A stretch of DNA of 64,000 bases from Xenopus tropicalis (Eukaryota > Chordata > Amphibia > Anura > Pipidae), in assembly GCF_000004195.4 (NCBI RefSeq), contig NC_030677.2, forward strand, positions 64,876,222-64,940,221, written 5' to 3'. Every line of letters starts with the position of its first letter. Positions within the stretch are counted from its first letter, which is position 1. This document shows positions 44,534 to 55,610 of this stretch, piece by piece. Below the pieces are notes generated by a model. The model searched no databases. It saw only the letters and a program-made list of their open reading frames with translations, and had not been told where the DNA came from. Both the position numbers and the translations under genes were made by a program.

Positions 44534-44839
44534 TACAAGTATGGGATCCCTTATCCTCAAACCCTTTATCCAAAAATCTCTAAATTACAAGGCCATCTCC
44601 CATAGAGTCTTTTTAAACAATCAATCAAACATTTTCCTTATAATAATAAAACAGTACCTTGATGGAAACTAAGCTACACAAATCCATGGTGGCAAAACAA
44701 TCCTTCTGGGTTTATTTGATGTTTAAATAATATTAAGCAGACTTAATGGTATGATGGTATGGAGATCCAAATTACAGAAAGACCCCTAATCCAGATAACC
44801 CCAGGTCCTGGGCATCCCAGATTAGATCCCGTACCTGTA
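44534..44839. mobile_element. TACAGG-family MITE, reverse orientation
   Basis: Left TACAAGTATGGGATCC, right GATCCCGTACCTGTA. The interior has CCATCTCCCATAGAGTC and TAATAAAACAGTACC. Confidence 0.72.
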
Positions 44840-44909
44840 CAAGCATACAAAAGAGGGGACTAATCAAACATTCCCTGGATCCCTGTTTTATTTCAGCGTT
44901 GTGCCTTTG

Positions 44910-45063
44910 CCAGATTATTTTGCGAAATGCGAATATTCACATGCGTAAAAAAATGACGCGTGTCAAAAAAATTGTTTCACAGCATTTTCTCTGTTTCTCT
45001 AATTTTTTCAAAGATTCACAAATTTTTCAGCGAAGCAAAATGGGACAAATTCGCTCATCACTA
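44910..45063. mobile_element. Right part of a TAGTGATGAGC hAT MITE
   Basis: It ends GGGACAAATTCGCTCATC-ACTA and has the family interior TGACGCGTGTCAAAAAAATT. The left terminus is missing. Confidence 0.6.
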
Positions 45064-45129
45064 CTACTGATTCAAGGGTCACTCAGGAGGAAATTCAAGG
45101 GCAAAGGTCCAGGACTGGGTGGTATTTAA

Positions 45130-45435
45130 TGATTGTATTTTTATCTTTTCTGTGAATCGAACTTTTTAGTGCCAAAAATTGTGTATTTAAATTTAAATTA
45201 CTCTAAAACCACAAATTTTCATAATTAAATAAGGGTAAAAACCACAAAAAACTCCAATACTAAACTATGCCATCTAAAAATTGGCAAGGTCATGTAGAAG
45301 TCAATGGGACTTGTCCTTTGCAAGGGGAGGGGGGAGAGGGGTTCACTGTAATTTCATGAAAATATTAAGGTATTCATATTCATTTTCATATTTGTTTCAC
45401 AAATTCACAATAAATATAAACTGAAGTGTTAAGAC
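45130..45435. repeat. MITE-like repeat, AAACCAC family
   Basis: It contains CATGTAGAAGTCAATGGGAC and several AAACCACAAA stretches, as in 14325-14735 and 56849-57265. Confidence 0.5.
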
Positions 45436-46465
45436 TTTTTTGCCATTTTTTACTTTACATTTTCACTACTAATTCTTCTGTATTTTATAGTAACTGATAT
45501 TGGCCATTGTGGCACAGCTCTCCTGGACTAACCTTATACAGTATGGAGTCAATATTTTCAAATCAGAAATAAACAGGTTTGAGTAACTATTACAAATCCT
45601 TCACTCAAGAGCACCATTCCTGGTCTGATCTTACAGTTCTGTCAAACATGACTAAATTGTATGTCTAGATCAAAATCCATGTGTCCAGTTCTAAGGAACT
45701 GTAAGTATACAAGAAAATTGATTATCCAAAATATAAATGAAGGGGACAAAATAAAGGCTAATTGGTTCATAAAATTGAAATGATATATTACTATTCAGCT
45801 GACAGCTATTACTTAATATAAATTAAATTGTATTACATTTTTTGCAGCACTCATTAAATATCCTGTTACTTGACATAGTTTGCAGACTTGAGGATTAAAA
45901 AATCAAAGGGGTAATTTGAAAAACAATTGAGTCATAGGCAATTTCTGTTTCTGTCAGAACTGTAAAATCTAAACTCTATACCCTCAGGTGCAAACCTAAC
46001 TTATATATTAAAGGTCAGCACGGGTTCAGTTCATTTCTGTACCAAATCATTCCAAGATCTCCTGTACACGAAATATCACCTAAAAAGAGGAGGATGTGAC
46101 CATTTTATTGAATTCTTTGTAAATGATATGTCTCTGGAGATAGCTACAGGCCAGGATAAATTCTTTAGTGAGTTTCTTTTTCTGGTTCATCTAGGGAGCA
46201 TTTCAGTGATGTATAATTAGTGATGCAATGATATAATGAAGTATTAAAATCATTTAAACTTGAGCAGAAATAAATGTAAGGAAACTGAAAAATTGTTTGT
46301 AGTTTCTTGCCTAGAATGTGTTGAGAGGATATCTAGAAATACTACTCAGATGAAAAAGGTGCTATTAATAGGGTTCATCATTTGTATCTAAAGTTTTTCA
46401 GTGAGTCTACAAAACTTTAGAAATATTTCTGCTAACTGTTCTGCTAGTGGAATAGTTCCTGCACA
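45436..46465. other. Repeat-free stretch
   Basis: No gene or transposon ends. ATTA-rich core around 45730-45960. Confidence 0.25.
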
Positions 46466-46650
46466 ATCTTAAAACATAGTTACATAGTTACATATGGTTG
46501 AAAAAAGACCAGAGCCCATCAAGTTCAACCCTTCCAAGTAAACCGCTGGGTACACAAACCTGTACTTACCAATCTATACACTCACATACATAAACTATAA
46601 ATACCAACATTAATACTAACTGTAGATAATAGTATCACGCCTTGGATACT
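46466..46650 (-). repeat. LINE 3-prime tail (CR1-like), minus orientation
   Basis: ATAGTTACATAGTTACATA at the left is the tandem tail. It is followed by GGTTGAAAAAAGACC and CCATCAAGTTCAACCC. The same body occurs at 58728-58935 in the other orientation. CR1-like assignment is from memory. Confidence 0.55.
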
Positions 46651-46924
46651 AAGACAACATAAAAACATAAGATGCTATAATTTAGAAAATAATGTATTCT
46701 CAGAATGGACACAGTACCACCTGACTGATAATGAAGATCAGATATTCTGCAACATATAAATGATATGGGAATACAGGTGGAGCAAACATTGTTTGGACAC
46801 AGACCATACCATTCAGCATGGCAAAACATGTCAGAGTATTAATGTCAATAGAAAAAGGTGTGCTAATGGTCTAATTAGTAACAGGTAAAAGTAACATTTT
46901 GCCATATGGTGAGCCATTTATAGT

Positions 46925-47120
46925 TAGGGGCAGATTTATCCAAGTGTGAAATTGAAGCTTACTATTCAACTTTCTATTCATTGCTATGGGATTTTTAGAA
47001 TCATATATATCAGTGGGTAAAAGTTAGAGTTTACCACTGGGTAAACACTTCTAAAAATTCAATAGGAATGAATAGAAAGGGGGTGATTTTTTTCTGTGGT
47101 GAGCTCCTTTCGTGTAATCT
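46925..47120. repeat. Truncated palindromic MITE
   Basis: It starts GGGGCAGATTTATCC. TTTCTATTCATTGCTATGGG pairs with CAATAGGAATGAATAGAAA. The right terminus is missing. Confidence 0.55.
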
Positions 47121-47445
47121 GCTTTGATGGGGCAAAATATATTATGCAACAAACACAAAAGCATCAAAAACCTGTCGAGATCATGCAGAAGTCAATGGCA
47201 GGTGTCTGTTTTACAACTGGAAGATCTTTCTTTGCTTCTTGGTTTTAGGGGTTTTCAGGTTTTTTTTATGCTTACATTTGTGCAAAACCACAAAAAAGTT
47301 GCAGTTTCCAAATTTTTCCACGTCTTTTTTCATTTATGCGGTTTCAATTGGGATTTTTAATAAATGACTGACATTTGTGGAAATAAGTTTAGTCATGATT
47401 TCAAAAACCACTAACACGAGAATGCTGATAAATGGGTCTCCCCGT
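47121..47445. repeat. MITE-like repeat, AAACCAC family
   Basis: It contains GAGATCATGCAGAAGTCAATGG and ends GAATGCTGATAAATGGGTC, the terminus of the family of 56849-57265 read outward. Confidence 0.5.
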
Positions 47446-47820
47446 GTTTAGAATGAGACACGTTTAGTGTTTGAATACTTACTGGAAATAAACTACCACC
47501 TTTAATGTAACGTTTTATTTTGTCCAGTATATTTTAGGCTTGGTTTTAAGATATAAGTGATTATTGTTATGCCTCAAGAAGTTAAATTTAAGTGATAAAC
47601 CAGCCGCTTTCTCTGCATAAAACCATTCACCATCCTGCAGGGATTTATTGGGTGCCCCAGTAAGCCTACTGTATCCTGATTAACTGCTGGAGTAGGAGCC
47701 ATTTAAGCCAACTTTTTTTTTAGTATAAAAGCAGTGGGATATTTAGGTGCAGTAACACGTAGGACTGATACTGTGTACTGTACTGAAAATTGAAATATTT
47801 TGACTCTAGTGATAACTGTT
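47446..47820. other. No gene or repeat recognised
   Basis: AT-rich sequence. Confidence 0.4.
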
Positions 47821-47828
47821 ATTATATG

Positions 47829-48393
47829 TAGGGATGTAGCGAACCTCAAAAAAAAAGTTTGCGAACCTGTTCGCGAACTTCCGCCGAAAATTGCGAATAT
47901 TCGCGAACTTTGCGAACCCCATAGACTTCAATGGGAAGGCGAACTTTAAAACCTAGAAAAGCCATTTCTGGCCAGAAAACTGATTTTAAAGTTGTTTAAA
48001 GGGTGCCACGACCTGGACAGTGGCATGCAGGAGGGGGATCAAGCAAAAATTTCTCTGAAAAATTGACACACGCTGTTTTTCGAAATGATCGGTAATTTTG
48101 CGACTTTTTCGTAATTTCCGGCGCTTTCGTAAAGTTACCGTAAGTTTTGCGACTTTTTCGGAGCATTCGTAACGTTATCGTAAGTTTTGCGACTTTTTCG
48201 GAGCATTCGTAACGTTATCGTAAGTTTTGCAACTTTTTCGGAGCATTCGTAACGTTATCGTAAGCTTTGCGATTTTTTCGGTGCCGGCGAACCCAAATTG
48301 CGAACATCACGAAAAGTTCGCGAATTTGCGGACTTGCGAACACCCGATGTTCGCGCGAATTAGTTCGCCGGCGAACAGTTCGCTACATCTCTA
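47829..48393. mobile_element. hAT element with 40-bp minisatellite, 565 bp
   Basis: Termini TAGGGATGTAGCGAAC and TAGAGATGTAGCGAAC (from the right). A perfect 8-bp duplication ATTATATG lies at 47821-47828 and 48394-48401. CGAAC and GTTCGC words dominate the outer parts. No transposase. The terminal TAGNGATG word is shared with the TAGTGATGAGC MITEs. Confidence 0.9.
48151..48270. repeat. 40-bp minisatellite, three units
   Basis: Units start at 48151, 48191 and 48231 with GACTTTTTCGGAGCATTCG (the third begins AAC). A diverged ancestor unit lies at 48101-48150 and the next half-unit starts GATTTTTTCGG at 48271. Only two or three substitutions separate the units. Confidence 0.88.
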
Positions 48394-48749
48394 ATTATAT
48401 GATTAAAAACTGATGGCAATTAACTTATCGATGGATGCTGCCATGTACCTTGGTTTACTGAAACTCGTTCTGTTCTATGTATGCTGGATCCACAATTCAT
48501 AGCAGCCCCTTCCATACTGTACATTAACTGCACATGTCAAATACACCTTTCCAACATTACATACAAGGACATCCTCTCTATGTAAGGGGGTCTAAACATG
48601 AATTATACTCCTTCCCTTGGGACACCCTGTTAACAATAGCAATAGAAAACTTTTTACAACATTTCTGTATGGTAAATGAAACACAATGCAAATGTGAACC
48701 TCAGCATATTTGCAATCAGATCTTTATACAGTATGTAAGTCTAACCTTG

Positions 48750-49081
48750 TACAGGTATAGGACCCGTTATCCAGAATGCTTGGGACCAAGGGTATGCCGG
48801 ATAAAGGGTCTTTCTGTAATTTGGATCTCCATACCTTGAGTCTACTTAAAAATCAATAAAACATTAATTAAACCTAATAGGATTGTTTTGCATCCAATTA
48901 GGATTATTTATATCTTAGTTGAGATCAATTACAAGGTACTGCTTTATTATTACAGAGAAAAAGGAAATCAGTTTTAAAATTCTGAATTATTTGATTAATA
49001 TGGAGTCTATAGGAGACAGGCTTTCCGTAATTTGTAACTTTCTGGGTAATGGGTTTCCGGATAAGGGGTCCCATAGCTGTA
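48750..49081. mobile_element. TACAGG-family MITE, forward orientation
   Basis: TACAGGTATAGGACCC at the left, GGGGTCCCATAGCTGTA at the right. Full length. Confidence 0.76.
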
Positions 49082-50256
49082 ATTAGAACAGAAATTTTCT
49101 AACTAAATTACCTGATATCACTAGGCTTAGTAATGCCTGTTCTTTATTTTCCCAATCTTTGCCCTCTGGATCTTAGGAATGTCCTGCAATTCTAGTATCA
49201 TTCCACCTCCACACTTTTCTAAATCTCATTATATCTGCAGTATTCCAATATTTCTATTGTCAGGCAATTCCTAAACTTCACGATGACTGTCAGTTATTGT
49301 ACTGTGACCCTCTACTTGATTTCATAACCATATACATTTAGAAGGGAGCGGTAAGTATCCAATATTTTTGAAGGCCCATCTCTGCTTTGATATCAACAGC
49401 AGCTTGAAATGACCAATGCCAAACTGGTCTGGCATTTTCAATCATGGTATAATATTTTATTCAATTCCTATATAACTGCTAAACTAAACCATTCTGAAAT
49501 GGTGCGGGTTCTAGTCAGCATCTGTGTCTAAAATATTTGGACGAGTGATGTCACAAATATAGACCAACATTAGGACTTGGTTGGATTTGGTTTAGAGGGC
49601 AAAGTATGACTGTAGTATACAAGAATGTATAAATATATAATGACCTTCGGGATCAACACGTGTTACCAGTTGTTGAAATAAACTTTTTTAAACAGTGCTG
49701 TGACCCCTCAAGCATGTAGTATGATAGGAGTCACCTATTCAACAACCCCACAGAACCTTATTTTAACATCCAGATGTGTCTCAATAATGATGATGTAATA
49801 CATGTGTACTTTTAGAATGTAATAATAAGGATTTAAAAAAAATAGATTACTATTCTCCCAGGGCCTAATATCCTTGCACAAACACACAGTGTTGATAAAA
49901 GTTTAAAAAAGAGACTTGCTAATAAAATTAATATTTGCCTGACTATATTCAATGTGTTTTGACACAAATTGTATCTTGTGAACTCAGTTTATATCTCATG
50001 AAAGGCTTTCTGTAATATTAAGGCATCAAGTCATTAATCCAGTTATATTTCCTAAGTGAAAAAGATATGGTCATGGCTGACACCTGCTCTTCAATTGCTT
50101 ATCTAGCGATTTTGACCAAGTCCAGCGGGGATGATTATAAAACCATTACCATGCAGACCAATTTGTACAGCTGGTAGAAAGATCTGTGTGGCACTTTGAC
50201 ATTGAATGAGTTTTGACACAAATGTTATCATGTGAACTTGGTTTATTTCTGTTTGG
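49082..50256. other. No gene or repeat recognised
   Basis: Single-copy-like AT-rich sequence. AAATAAACTTTTTTAAACAG at about 49675 has the look of a retroelement 3-prime end but no context supports it. Confidence 0.35.
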
Positions 50257-50372
50257 TAGGGTTGCCACCTCTGCTGGCATTTGTCACTGGGCAGGGGGTG
50301 GGCTGTGACCTCAGGGGGGTTGGGGAAGAGGCAGGCTGTGACATCACTGGGCGGGGCTATGATGTGCAATTG
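50257..50372. mobile_element. hAT fragment, TAGGGTTGCCACCT family
   Basis: Left terminus TAGGGTTGCCACCTCTGC, then a GC-rich interior (GGCGGGGCTATGATG). It is related to 12448-12947; the right terminus is lost. Confidence 0.6.
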
Positions 50373-50515
50373 GGCAGTTAGGTGAAACTGATGGGTGTAA
50401 GAAGGTATGATCCAGTCACAATGGTACCATGATTCTCACTGATGCAGGTTTGACTGGATCATACCTTTTTACACCTGTCAGTTTCAGCCAACACCTAACT
50501 GAATAAGTTCAATGG
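50373..50515. repeat. Long inverted repeat with short loop
   Basis: CAGTTAGGTG, AAACTGATGGGTGTAAG and GGTATGATCCAGTC pair with GACTGGATCATACC, TTACACCTGTCAGTTT and CACCTAACTG. Arms are about 50 bases with few mismatches and a loop of about 38 bases. Probably a MITE. Confidence 0.8.
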
Positions 50516-50559
50516 AACCATTGTGATTGGATGTCTGTGACTGTTCTAGCCTCAAGGGT

Positions 50560-50694
50560 TTAAATGCCAGGGAATTCCCTACCAGTCATTTGAACTGAAG
50601 AAGCCACTTGGATGAGTGGTGAAAGGTTTTCAAGAAAAAAACTCAGAAAAGTGCAGTTGTTTTAGACTTAATTCCACTAGATACTGTAGGTATG
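50560..50694 (+). repeat. Retroelement 3-prime fragment, unassigned
   Basis: TGAAGAAGCCACTTGGATGA, then GTGGTGAAAGGTTTTCAAG, then CAGTTGTTTTAGACTTAATT. The last part recurs inverted at 55505-55610. The GAAGAAGCC..GATGA phrase is widespread in fish and frog repeats, possibly Penelope-like. Interrupted by the TACAGG element at 50695. Confidence 0.4.
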
Positions 50695-51384
50695 GGATCT
50701 ATTATCCAGAATGCGTGGGACCTGGGGTTTAACAGATAATGGATCTTTCCATAATTTGGATCACAATACCTTCTAAATATCATTTAAACATAAATTAGAC
50801 CCAATAGAATAGTTTTGCCTCCAATGAGTATTAATGATATCTTAGTTGGGGTCAGGTAACATAGTAACATAGTAAGTTAGGTTGAAAAAAGTCATACGTC
50901 CATCAAGTTCAGCCATAATACCTATATATAACCTGCCTAACTGCTAGTTGAGCCAGAGAGAGGAAAAAAAAAACATCTAATTTGCGGAAAAAAAATCTTT
51001 CCTGGCTCCAAATTGGCAATCGGACCAGTCCCTGGATCAACTAGTACTAAGAGCTATCACCCATATCCCTGTATTCCCTCACTTGCTAAAAAGCCATGCA
51101 ACCCCTTTTTGAAGCTATATAATGTATCAGCCAGCACGACTGATTCAGGGAGGGAATTCCACAACTTCACAGCTCTGACAGTAAAAAATATTTTCCAAAT
51201 ATTTAAACCGAACCTCCTTTCTTCTAAATGTAGTACAAAGTACTGTTTTATTATTACAGAGAAAAAGGAAATAATTTTTTAACGTTTTACAAATTTGCTT
51301 GTAATGGTGTCTATGGGAGATGGCCTTCCCATAATTCAAAGCTTTTCTCTAATGGGTTTCCAGATAATGGATCCTATACCTGTA
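50695..51384. mobile_element. TACAGG-family MITE split by a LINE tail
   Basis: Left part 50695-50854 (GGTATGGGATCTATTATCC ... TTAGTTGGGGTCA) and right part 51233-51384 (GTACAAAGTACTG ... CCTATACCTGTA) join into one normal family member once 50855-51232 is removed. Confidence 0.8.
50855..51232 (-). mobile_element. LINE 3-prime tail (CR1-like) nested in the MITE
   Basis: It begins ACATAGTAACATAGTAAG and GGTTGAAAAAAGTC, then CCATCAAGTTCAGCC, as at 46466. It continues upstream-ward through GGGAGGGAATTCCACAACTTC. It is about 378 bp, a 5-prime-truncated insertion on the minus strand. No open reading frame of a LINE protein. Confidence 0.65.
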
Positions 51385-51417
51385 GTTAAGGTAAAGATCT
51401 GTTTTGGTAAAAATATG

Positions 51418-51804
51418 TTAAAGGAACAGTAACACCAAAAAATTAAAGTGTATAAAAGTAATTACAATATAATGTACTGTTGCCCTGCTTTGCTACAACT
51501 GGTGTGTTTGCCTCAGAAAGACTACTATAGTTTATATAAGTAAGCTGTTGTGTAGCCATGGGGGCAGCCATTCAAAGGAGAAAAGGCACAGGTTACTGAG
51601 CAGATAACAGAGAAACCCCCATTATATGGGGCTTATCTACTAGTTATCTGCTATGTAACCTGTGCCTTTTCTCCTTTTTTCCAGCTTGAATGGCTGCCCC
51701 CATGGCTACACAGCAGTAGTAGCTTTTCTGTAGCAAAAACACCAGCACATTATATTTTAATTACTTTAAAACACTATAATTTTTTGATGTTACTGTTCCT
51801 TTAA
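51418..51804. mobile_element. T2-type MITE (Kolobok-like)
   Basis: TTAAAGGAACAGTAACACC and GATGTTACTGTTCCTTTAA at TTAA sites. The internal inverted repeat around GCCATTCAAAGGAGAAAAGG matches 16969-17393. 387 bp. Confidence 0.88.
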
Positions 51805-53242
51805 AATAAAAAACTATACTATTAAATAAAGCAAATAGGAAGAAATTGTTCAATAGGAAATAAAAAAAATCAAAATATAAAATGGTCAATGAGAAATTGT
51901 CCCCATCTGTTAAAAAAGATATAATTGGTCTTCAGTCTAAATACCATTTCGGGATAATTGCTTGCATATAAAATATTAACTCATAGAGAGTGAAACGCCA
52001 AATTATCCCATTTGGATTTGACTCAGCTGAGCTGACTTTAACCACAATGATTTTCTGATCATCCACAAATTTATTAATATATTCTTTATTTGCTATAATT
52101 GCAACATGCTCAAAATAAGCTTTTAAGCTTGCCCAGAAATATACAAAATCTATTCCGTTGGGCATATCTTGGCTGGTGCACAGTAAGGATTAGCCGGTAT
52201 GCTTGTTTTTCATTTTGTTTTTTAATTTGGCACGCAAACCTTGTTTTCCAAAAGAGAGCAAGACAAAAATCAGTTAAACCAATGGCATAACATTGCCTTG
52301 TAGCATCAGTACAATATTTATGCCAGCAGATATTTACCTTTCCTTTGGAAACAGCATTCCTTTTAATGGTCATTAACATGGGAATAGCATATTAAAAATC
52401 CTTCCCAGTTAATAAAAAACATGAATTTATAATAATGTTCTGAAGCACTGGTAATAAACACAGTGAACTCAGTTATTCATACAGAATAGGCGTTATTTTA
52501 TTGTGCAGCATCAATCGAGCCAAAAAAACAAAGGGCCCAGAATTTAAGCACTTTCTTGATGAAAAGGGTAATGAAAAACGGTATATAATGCTGCTCTGTC
52601 TTGCATCTCATATTCTATAAACTTGTTTGTAGTTATTAAATTTCTGGCAATACATTTGGGTAAAACTCAACTGATTCTTTAAGTTGCATCCAATGTGTGA
52701 TCATAATGGTTTTATTCTGATCCAGATTTTCCTAACTTGGCTTATGATGTCTGCAGATTTATGCTCTCAAGAATGTACATTCGGTTAAGTAAAATTATGC
52801 ATAGAAACTACACAACAATAAGCAATTAAATCACCATTTTGGCCCAAAAAATCTTATGGACATTATTAACCAATCGCAATAGATTCGCACTGAACAACAG
52901 GCAACAGGAAAGTTTGTATTCATCTGTTGCCAATGGAACAATGTGAGTCATGAGAGGTGACAGTGTAAGTCCTAGGAGAATCTAAAGAGAACAAAGACTT
53001 TTAATCTCTCTTCTTACGGTTATACAGGGCCTTAATTGTTTTTGTGTTGTTTAGTGACAAGAAGTGCATACTGTTTCTAAGAGTCAAAATCAAAATGTCC
53101 ACAAGTTTTTCCAATTCAGGGGTACTGTCACCAGAATGCGTGCATACCTGGAAAAAAGGTAAATATTGTGTAAAGTGGTGTAGTTTTAGAAAGCATTTTT
53201 TTGTTTTTTAAATTTATTGTTACATTCTTTGCTAGCATGATG
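51805..53242. other. No gene; possible conserved block at 52490-52760
   Basis: Opposing short frames (51932-52379) are not recognised. Around 52500-52560 the sequence GTGCAGCATCAATCGAGCC, then AACAAAGGGCCCAG (SOX-like core), lies in a repeat-free block. Confidence 0.25.
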
Positions 53243-53250
53243 GATTCTAA

Positions 53251-53408
53251 CAGGGTCGGAGGGACTTATGAGACCCACAGGGGTTGCTACCCCAGCCCCT
53301 TCTGCCCTGCACATGGAACTTACTTTTACAGCGATCAGTGAGTGAAGGCAGCGATGGAATGATGGGGGAGGGAAGGCAGGGATGGCCTGCCGGCCCAGTC
53401 TGAGCCTG
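53251..53408. mobile_element. Short GC-rich hAT element (158 bp)
   Basis: CAGGGTCGGAGGG to CAGTCTGAGCCTG, with a perfect 8-bp duplication GATTCTAA (53243-53250, 53409-53416). GC-rich like 13028-13182. Confidence 0.8.
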
Positions 53409-53414
53409 GATTCT

Positions 53415-53600
53415 AAAGGTGGCCATAGACCAAGGCCAGATCAAGTTGGCAGCTTATTGGCCAATGTATGGGGCCTACCTGACCAATATCTGCAATGGCT
53501 ACAAATTGAGTTGACATTGATTGAGAAGGTTTATAAATCCTGTTGGGGTGAGGCCCGACTGCCTTTTACCAAACATTTAATAGGCCAGATGATAGGATCA
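53415..53600. repeat. Harbinger-like MITE fragment (TGGCCATA family)
   Basis: AAAGGTGGCCATAGACC resembles the terminus of 42350-42690. It continues with GCAGCTTATTGGCC and TGTATGGGGCCTACC. No right end. Confidence 0.45.
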
Positions 53601-53644
53601 GCCTAATATTACCCATCTCAAGGTGACACATTGGGGACCTCCCC

Positions 53645-53925
53645 AATGTGTGTTGTTTGGATGTTGCTCTCAGTGCCCCCAAACCAGATAGTTATTTTTG
53701 AATTCCTGACTTGGAGGAAAGTTTTGGTTGCATAAAAACAAGATTTACTACCAAATAAAGCCTCCTGTAAGCTGATAGTGTGCATAGAGGCTACCCAATA
53801 GCCAATCTTAGCCCTTATTTGGCACTTCCATGAACTTTTATTATGCTTGTGTTGCTCTCCAAATCTTCTTATTTTTGACTGTGGCTCATGAGTAAGAAAG
53901 GTTGGGGGTGCCTGATCTAAAAGGT
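53645..53925. repeat. Interspersed repeat, GATGTTGCTC..GGTTGGGG family
   Basis: The same order as 59605-59840 and 61700-61965: GGATGTTGCTCTCAGTG, ATTTTTGAATTCCTG, AGTTTTGGTTGCATAAAA, CTACCCAATAGCC, GCTTGTGTTGCTC, GTGGCTCATGAGTAA. Probably a non-autonomous hAT; more diverged than the other two. Confidence 0.6.
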
Positions 53926-55504
53926 TCACAAACATTTGCTGCACTGCTGCTTGGAATGCCTGTGGTAAGCTTAACAATGTGAGTAAGAGAGATACACAAT
54001 TTATGCAATTTATGCAATCTACAATAGGCAACTCACCTAGGCAGACCCTTCCCTTTGCTCTAACAAATGCAAGCAGAATAAGAGGGAAGACAAAGAAAAA
54101 CTCTATACTGTAGCAAGAATCCTAATAGACCAATGGAAGAAAGTCGCTGCAGTAATATAAATTATCTGAAAAATAAAAGTAATTTGCATCATCTATTTTC
54201 CTATCTAAGAAAACAATGAAATATGTAGATAGTTTTCTCTAATTTTTCTTGCGGAATAAATGTAATGTGTAAACTTGAATACTTGTGTTTATTTAAGTCT
54301 TTCTAAAGGACAGATGACAAATATTTTAATGATATAGAATATGCAGAATCAAAATGTGTTACTGGTAGAGAATCAATAAAGGAATTACACAAAGATTGCT
54401 TAAGATTACAAGTTAATATATATACAGTGACATCAATAGACAACGTAAGTTACTGTTCCCCATGCTGTAAATATGAGTTATCCAAGTCACATCTGAGATT
54501 TCGATGTGCTTAAAAACACATGTACCGTGAACATAAAGTTGTACGTTTGCCATGAGAAATGTTAGGGAGAGTGACTACCGGTGAGGATTTAAGTGATCTG
54601 ACGTTTTCAGGAGCAACAAGTCCCTGCTTCCAATAAAGATGACCTCCTGCTGGAAGTTCTACTGTGGTGTGTTAAACGTGAATGTGCATTTAATTTGTAT
54701 ACTTTGGTTTTATGCTTCTGCCTCTGGCCCCGAGTCCGTTCAACTTGGATTCCTGACAAGCAGGCACTTGTAAAATAGCTTTAATTGTTGTGTTAGGAGA
54801 ATAAAAAGCAAAGAGGGACTCACCAAAACATTTTGTCTCCATGCTGACTGGAACCTTGTGGCTTTTGTAGGTAAAATTTAATACACGCAACATTTTGAAA
54901 TAATCGGTTAAACCTTCACAAATTCCAACTTGGGGTTTTCTATCTACTAAAATAATTTAAAAATATATTGGCTTGAAAGACAATGTCCACAACAATGACT
55001 TCTGACTCTGCATTACTTTCCCAAGAATGAGATTAGTTTCACTTAGCAATACCTTTGTCATTAGGGTGAAAAATCTAATTTAAACAAGGTTTTCCAAGCT
55101 GTTCTTTTACATTTTGCAACACTCTACAATAATCACCTTTAAAACACACAAATAAAATGTAATAAGCCACAATTACATCCGTTGGGGAACTCTGGTAAGC
55201 AGGAAAACAAACCACCAATGGAGTCTGTTGTTATATTTTAATAGGTTTGTGAAGTAAAAAAAAGGTCATTTAATAGTCCCATCGGCAACTGCTGGTAAAG
55301 TTGAACAAGTCTTAAAGGGCTACGATCTCAGGATTATTAGATTTGTTTGCTTATTATTAATCAGTGGAAAATCCACTAAGATTTAAAGATTTTGAAAACT
55401 GGATGAAATAATAGTAAAGAAATTCACGTTCCTATGTAACTGTGGAAAAATGTCACTGCTTATAGTATAAAATAATGAATGTGTTTAGTGATAATGATAA
55501 AGAG
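53926..55504. other. Repeat-free stretch
   Basis: No gene or transposon ends. 54960-55440 has long runs of balanced sequence with AATAATCACC, TAATAAGCCACAATTAC and TTATTATTAATCAG motifs. Candidate conserved non-coding DNA. Confidence 0.25.
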
Positions 55505-55610
55505 GTTAAAATAAGTCTATGAAGATTCTCATTCATCCAGGTCATGATATACAGTATCTAGTAGAATTAAGTCTAAAACAACTGGACTTTTCTGAGTTTT
55601 TAAAAAATTA
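55505..55610 (-). repeat. Retroelement 3-prime fragment related to 50560-50694
   Basis: GAAGATTCTCATTCATCCAGG, then AGAATTAAGTCTAAAACAAC, then CTTTTCTGAGTTTTT. This is the reverse complement of the end of 50640-50694. Confidence 0.5.
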
